Assembly: GCA_011065005.1 (NCBI GenBank)
Contig: JAAKFP010000081.1
Span: forward strand, 1-8,589
Origin: Chlamydiota bacterium
GTDB taxonomy: Bacteria > Chlamydiota > Chlamydiia > Chlamydiales > Waddliaceae
Direction of reading: 5' to 3'
Length of the DNA stretch: 8,589 nucleotides
Below the pieces are notes generated by a model, which did no database searches, was not told where the DNA came from, and worked only from the letters and a program-made list of their open reading frames with translations. This document shows, piece after piece, positions 5,801 through 8,589 of the stretch. The position numbers and the translations under genes are program-made. Within the stretch, counting starts at the first letter, position 1; each line of letters starts with the position of its first letter.

Positions 5801-6123
5801 CTACAATATGGATTGGTTTAGGAATAGGAGTGATTTTATGCTTTGGGATAACGGGAGGAATTGTATACATTATTCAAAAGCGCAAAGAAGAAACAGACGT
5901 GGAAGAGCAAGCATTAGGACCGATTACTAATGTGTCTTTTTATAATCCTAGCGAAAAACATGAGACTTTAGAAGAAGAAAACCCCTATGGTTTTTCGGGA
6001 GATGTTAAGGGGAAATCTGATAGAGACAGCCAATATCAACGCACTCCTGACCGAGTGAAAGCCGAAGACGACCAGCATTATCAGCATACCCCCGTTAGAG
6101 AGAGGTCAGGAGTAGAGTTTTAA
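2854..6123 (+). CDS. LVIVD-repeat double-propeller (14-blade) membrane protein (gene 2)
   Basis: 1089 residues. Residues 1-51 match gene 3 and the fourth copy (MSYALSSAASYLASFW...). From 52 to about 314 the protein is nearly identical to gene 1, including the duplicated DIWEVED / GIFQIYD motifs. Hydrophobic segments lie at about 228-246, 280-298 and 305-320. Fourteen blades fill 332-914, followed by a Ser/Thr stalk to about 983, a transmembrane helix 985-1007 and the conserved tail. Blade 7 ends LQIIDLYC (Cys620), aligning with the terminal LQIISIPC of gene 1. It is followed at once by ALCPQLVG (Cys623), the opening motif of a propeller. The protein therefore looks like two full seven-bladed propellers, framed by Cys327/Cys620 and Cys623/Cys914. 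Its blades are more diverged from each other than those of genes 1 and 3. AGAGGA upstream supports the start, which overlaps the leader stop. Function beyond a surface or host-facing scaffold is not readable. Confidence 0.88.
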   Translation: MSYALSSAASYLASFWKPESSQTKSTFSKQSDPVQLAITQSATRALNQRISIQKMQNVQRDLVQWILNDQLSKQTMQSPVEIPKEYLHRAVLDLQSNGDLRWTALDRFGFKEYRIFKDETCLDQHLSKMEYFDIWEVEDKRGNASKTIYKYYAWEEWNTCNNLTSLYEEISSGTEHGIFQIYDCDNHTSTYVQKENGWLIRSFKHINRKEAKEKLIEKESKQVTLKKVFGIGTALLASFTSIYGIGNSFAKAWTNMESAYENAPILQTDARWLPEFNVPIQPLNLLSATFAVYGMSSITGQERHIIPGALVAGMWSLFHGADAKLVCPTFAGSYDTPGEADDVIVSGNYAYVADGSSGLQIIDVSNAANPLSVSSCDTPDYARDLALLGNYVYIADWSSGLQIIDVSNKTNPLLVGFYDTPGEAGGVAVSSNYAYIADRFFGLQIIDVSNATKPIFVGSFDTPGEAWDVTIAGNYAYVADYLSGIQIIDVSNKTNPIRIGFYNLADYTQNVIISGDYAYVSNYAAGLQIIDVSNAANPRQVGSYNTPGFAYSIALSGNYACIADDAVGGLQIIDVSNVANPTLVGSYGMPDRALGVAVSGNYAYVADEDIGGLQIIDLYCALCPQLVGSYDTPVDAIGVVVVGDYAYIAGRTSLQIIDVINKTRPMLAGSYSTSGYSRIVDVSGDYAYMAADASGLHIIDVSNKTNPVLTFSYSTLDGAWGVTVLGDYAYVAISGSGLEIVDISNKTNPRRLGFYNTPGIAHETFISGNYAYVTDYNAGGLQIIDVSNPSNPTFVSWYNTPGRAIDVVVSGNYAYIADWDGGLQIIDVSNPLSPSFVGEYNTPGIAARVKKRGNYAYVADLDFGLQIIDVSNPSSPILAGWHDTPSLAQNVFLVGNYAYVADASSGLQIISIPCPISSSSSTTLSSSTTSTQTSRSTTASSSLSSSSSTTLQLRSSTLSRTIAKSHSLSSLPLTMVSSPNNSSTIWIGLGIGVILCFGITGGIVYIIQKRKEETDVEEQALGPITNVSFYNPSEKHETLEEENPYGFSGDVKGKSDRDSQYQRTPDRVKAEDDQHYQHTPVRERSGVEF
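3847..4713 (+). repeat. gene 2 propeller I, blades 1-7
   Basis: Seven blades of 42, 42, 42, 42, 42, 43 and 35 residues run from Gly332 to Cys620. Cys327 precedes blade 1 by five residues, as in the other propellers. Linkers alternate between the NAANP/NVANP and NKTNP types. The seventh blade ends LQIIDLYC, a propeller-terminal ending rather than the usual IIDVSN..NP linker. Confidence 0.85.
4720..5595 (+). repeat. gene 2 propeller II, opening motif and blades 8-14
   Basis: The block starts with CPQLVG (Cys623), the same opening as gene 3, and then holds seven blades from Gly628 to Cys914 of 41, 42, 42, 43, 42, 42 and 35 residues. The DNA at 4720-4738 matches 7080-7098 of gene 3 at all but one base. 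Blades 11-13 share an NPSNP/NPLSP/NPSSP linker, suggesting a recent local amplification. Confidence 0.85.
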
Positions 6124-6203
6124 TATGGAGACGATTCAATGAACATCACAACTAATGCTTTCGTAGCTTATCACATCATTGTCAGTAAGAGAGGAAAACA
6201 TCT
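5731..6203 (+). repeat. tail-plus-spacer repeat, copy B
   Basis: Second copy of the 473-base junction block: end of the gene 2 stalk, membrane helix, tail, stop codon and the spacer up to the gene 3 ATG. It is ungapped against copy A. Confidence 0.85.
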
Positions 6204-6207
6204 ATGA
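6139..6207 (+). CDS. 22-codon leader frame coupled to gene 3
   Basis: Second copy of the short leader (MNITTNAFVAYH...SKRGKHL). It has GGAG upstream and a TGA (6205-6207) overlapping the gene 3 ATG. Against the first copy it has four amino-acid changes and one silent change in 22 codons. The frame is kept, but the peptide sequence is not visibly constrained. Confidence 0.48.
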   Translation: MNITTNAFVAYHIIVSKRGKHL

Positions 6208-8444
6208 GTCATGCACTATCTTCAGCAGCGAGCTACCTAGCTTCTTTTTGGAAGGCAGAACATTCCAAAACAGTTCACACCTTCTCCAAGGAGAGTGATT
6301 CTCTCTTGCTAGCGACCACCCAATCGGCTACAAGAGCGTTGAATCAACAGATCAGTGACCTGTTACCTGGTTGTACACTACGCAAAGCGATGCTTAGAGA
6401 GACTAAGCAGGGCGAACTATCCTTCCATTCAGAAGCAGGAGAAGCCATAGTTTTTTCGAATGAAAAGACAATGGATCAATGGCTCGCGGATAAAACAACG
6501 GTCGATATCTGGCAGATCGAAGATCAACGACCAGGAAGCTCTGGAGTTTTTTACAAACTTCAAAGAGCAAATGCGTATGGATACGACACTTTTGAAACAA
6601 GAGATGAGCTCTTTAATCAGCTAAAAGAAGAGTTCGGGGTATTTTGGAAGCTTGAAGATCAAGGGAAAAATCAACCCTCTTACATTCATTACAAGCCAGG
6701 AATTTTTGGGTGTCATTACGTCGATGTCAACCATGAAGATTTAATCTTTGTAGCCAATAGCTTGAAGCTAGAGAGTCCTCATCTACCGGCATCTACTCCT
6801 CATGCCTCGGGCCGCGCTTCCAGGGGAAAAAGTATCGCGGCTTGTGTTCTTGGAGGTTTGCTTCTATCAGCTGGTCGTTCCTGGAGTCAGAGTTTTGGCC
6901 AAAATTCTGTCTCTGACGCAATCACAACGCTGAAAGGAACGCTTGGTCCGGTAGCATTCAAAACAGCCTCCACTTTTGCAGCAATAGCTGCAGTGAGCAG
7001 ACAGGAGAGCGGAGCACTTTCGGGAACATTGTTAGCCGGTATAATATTTCTGGCTGAGCCTGTGAAGGGACAGTCCTTATGTCCTCAATTAGTGGGAAAT
7101 TATGATACACCGGGAGATGCTGATGACGTTACCATTTCCGGTACTTATGCCTATGTGACGGATGGGGTTTCAGGTTTTCAGATCATTAATGTGAGCAATG
7201 TAACCAACCCCACGCTTGCTGGTTCCTATGATACGCCTGGTGAAGCTTACGGCGTCGCCATTTCTGGCAATTACGCCTATGTGGGGGACGGGAGCTCAGG
7301 TCTTCAGATTATCGATGTGAGCAATGTGGTCAATCTCACGCTTGCGGGTTTCTATGATACGCTTGTTCAGGCTTGGGATGTCGCCATTTCCGGCAACTAT
7401 GCCTATGTGGCGGATGGTAATTCCGGTCTTAGGGTCATCGATGTGAGCAATGTGGCCAATCCAACACTTGAGGGCTCCTACAATACGCCTGGCTATACTC
7501 GGGGCGTCGCCCTTTCTGGTAATTATGCCTATGTAGCGGACGATGACTTTGGTCTTCAGATTATCGATGTGAGCATTGTATCCAACCCAACGCTTGCGGG
7601 TTTTTATGATACGCCTGTTATCCGGGCGTGGAATGTTGCCGTTTCCGGCAACTATGCTTATGTGGCGGATAATTGGAACGGTGCTCTTTGGATCATCGAT
7701 GTGAGCAATGTAGCCAATCCAACGCTTGCAAGCTTCTACAACACGACTGGATATGCTCGTTGTGTCGCCGTTTCCGGCAACTATGCCTATGTAGCGGATG
7801 CGGGATCCGGTCTTCAGATCATCGATGTGAGTAATGTAACCAACCCAATACTTGCGGGCTCCTATAATACTAACTTGGCTAATGGCGTCACCGTTTTCGG
7901 CAATTATGCCTATGTGACGGATGGAACTTCTGGTCTTCAGATCATCAGCACACTTTGCCCTACGAGTAGTAGTTCAACTAGTTTTTCAAGTTCGACTACA
8001 AGCAGCAGTTTGAGTTCTTCTAGCAGTACGACTCAACAGCAGAGTTCAAGCATGTTAAGTAGCACTATCGCAAAAAGTCATTCTTTGAGTTCTTTGCCTT
8101 TGACAACGGTTTCTTCGCCCAATAATTCTTCTATAATATGGATTGGTTTAGGAATAGGAGTGGTCTTATGTCTTGGATTAGCGGGAGGAATTGTATACAT
8201 CATTCAAAAGCGTAAAGAAGAAGCAGACGTGGAAGAACAAGCGTTAGGACCGATTACTAATGTGTCTTTTTATAATCCTAGCGGAAAACATGAGACTTTA
8301 GAAGAAGAAAATCCCTATGGTTTTTCGGAAGATGTTAAGGAGAAATCTGATAGAGATAGCCAATATCAACGCACTCCTGACCGCGTGAAAGCAGAAGGCG
8401 ACCAGCATTATCAGCATACCCCCGTTAGAGAGAGTCAGGAGTAG
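6204..8444 (+). CDS. LVIVD-repeat seven-bladed propeller membrane protein (gene 3)
   Basis: 746 residues. Residues 1-51 match gene 2. Residues 52-200 form an N-domain only distantly like that of genes 1 and 2, yet with the same duplicated pattern (DIWQIED at 101-107, GVFWKLED at 145-152). Hydrophobic segments lie at about 209-224, 248-264 and 271-286, the last leading into AEPVKGQSLCPQ. Seven blades occupy 298-585, with Cys293 and Cys585 at the ends. Then come a Ser/Thr/Gln stalk to about 643, a transmembrane helix 644-666 and the conserved tail with ENPYG at 702-706. A one-base deletion near 8435 relative to gene 1 changes the ending from ESPGVEF to ESQE, and the older stop survives as TAA 8450-8452. 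AGAGGA before the ATG and the ATGA overlap with the leader support the start. Likely a surface or host-facing binding protein; the ligand is unknown. Confidence 0.88.
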   Translation: MSHALSSAASYLASFWKAEHSKTVHTFSKESDSLLLATTQSATRALNQQISDLLPGCTLRKAMLRETKQGELSFHSEAGEAIVFSNEKTMDQWLADKTTVDIWQIEDQRPGSSGVFYKLQRANAYGYDTFETRDELFNQLKEEFGVFWKLEDQGKNQPSYIHYKPGIFGCHYVDVNHEDLIFVANSLKLESPHLPASTPHASGRASRGKSIAACVLGGLLLSAGRSWSQSFGQNSVSDAITTLKGTLGPVAFKTASTFAAIAAVSRQESGALSGTLLAGIIFLAEPVKGQSLCPQLVGNYDTPGDADDVTISGTYAYVTDGVSGFQIINVSNVTNPTLAGSYDTPGEAYGVAISGNYAYVGDGSSGLQIIDVSNVVNLTLAGFYDTLVQAWDVAISGNYAYVADGNSGLRVIDVSNVANPTLEGSYNTPGYTRGVALSGNYAYVADDDFGLQIIDVSIVSNPTLAGFYDTPVIRAWNVAVSGNYAYVADNWNGALWIIDVSNVANPTLASFYNTTGYARCVAVSGNYAYVADAGSGLQIIDVSNVTNPILAGSYNTNLANGVTVFGNYAYVTDGTSGLQIISTLCPTSSSSTSFSSSTTSSSLSSSSSTTQQQSSSMLSSTIAKSHSLSSLPLTTVSSPNNSSIIWIGLGIGVVLCLGLAGGIVYIIQKRKEEADVEEQALGPITNVSFYNPSGKHETLEEENPYGFSEDVKEKSDRDSQYQRTPDRVKAEGDQHYQHTPVRESQE
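7095..7958 (+). repeat. seven LVIVD blades in gene 3
   Basis: 864 bases, the same total length as the gene 1 array, encode blades of 42, 42, 42, 42, 44, 42 and 34 residues. As in gene 1, blade 5 is the 44-residue one and the last blade ends LQIISTLC without a linker. The conserved blade order indicates descent of the whole propeller as a unit. Confidence 0.9.
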
Positions 8445-8532
8445 AATTTTAATATGGAGATCATTCAATGAACATCATAACTAATGCTTTCGCAGCTTAT
8501 CACATCATTGTCAACAAGAGAGGAAAATATTT
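8061..8532 (+). repeat. tail-plus-spacer repeat, copy C
   Basis: Third copy of the junction block, 472 bases. The one missing base lies in the last codons of gene 3 (around 8435) and causes its altered C-terminus. The spacer part leads into a fourth gene copy. Confidence 0.85.
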
Positions 8533-8536
8533 ATGA
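8468..8536 (+). CDS. 22-codon leader frame coupled to the fourth copy
   Basis: Third copy of the leader (MNIITNAFAAYH...NKRGKYL), with GGAG eight bases before its ATG and a TGA (8534-8536) overlapping the ATG at 8533. It differs from the first copy by Gln to His and Ser to Asn. Confidence 0.48.
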   Translation: MNIITNAFAAYHIIVNKRGKYL

Positions 8537-8589
8537 GTCATGCACTATCTTCAGCAGCGAGCTACCTGACCTCCCTTTGGAAGCCAGAA
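8533..8589 (+). CDS. fourth paralogue, first 19 codons only
   Basis: ATG 8533 starts MSHALSSAASYLTSLWKPE, matching the starts of genes 2 and 3, and the frame is open to the window edge. AGAGGA upstream and the ATGA overlap with the leader are the same as for genes 2 and 3. The array therefore continues to the right. Whether this copy carries a propeller, and how many blades, cannot be seen. Confidence 0.85.
   Translation, partial: MSHALSSAASYLTSLWKPE

Overview
The window reads as a bacterial genome segment, AT-leaning, with good Shine-Dalgarno sequences and bacterial-style tight gene spacing, from an organism that probably lives inside a eukaryotic host. Two things point there. A partial minus-strand gene at the left edge encodes a textbook F-box, a module that docks onto the host SKP1/cullin ubiquitin ligase. 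The rest is a tandem family of large membrane-anchored beta-propeller proteins with mucin-like stalks. Amoeba-associated Chlamydiota (Parachlamydia/Protochlamydia/Waddlia type) are my best guess; Legionella-like or Amoebophilus-like bacteria are alternatives. The sequence alone does not settle the taxon.

Layout. 1-156 (minus): 5' end of the F-box gene, with its ribosome-binding site and a possible promoter just to the right. 157-502: divergent intergenic region with no convincing gene. 503-2773, 2854-6123 and 6204-8444 (plus): three complete paralogues, here called genes 1, 2 and 3. 8533-8589: the first 19 codons of a fourth copy running off the window. The spacers of about 80 bp after genes 1, 2 and 3 are near-identical copies. 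Each holds a 22-codon reading frame with its own Shine-Dalgarno sequence, whose TGA overlaps the ATG of the next large gene (ATGA). The array therefore looks like one translationally coupled, plus-strand operon.

The large proteins share one plan: an N-terminal domain of about 200 residues with an internally duplicated motif; three hydrophobic segments; LVIVD-type blades; a Ser/Thr-rich stalk; one strong transmembrane helix; and a near-invariant charged tail of about 80 residues with Tyr- and Thr-Pro-containing motifs. Blade counts are exactly 7, 14 and 7. In gene 2 the junction between blades 7 and 8 carries both the closing cysteine of one propeller and the opening cysteine motif of another, so gene 2 encodes two complete seven-bladed propellers fused in frame.

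The paralogues are mosaics. Genes 1 and 2 share residues of the N-domain almost identically, while genes 2, 3 and 4 share a different N-terminal leader, and all share the tail and spacer. The pattern is that of a recombining surface or secreted-membrane antigen/adhesin family with conserved ends and a shuffled, diversified propeller. The ligand, the membrane in which the proteins sit, and their function cannot be told from the sequence.
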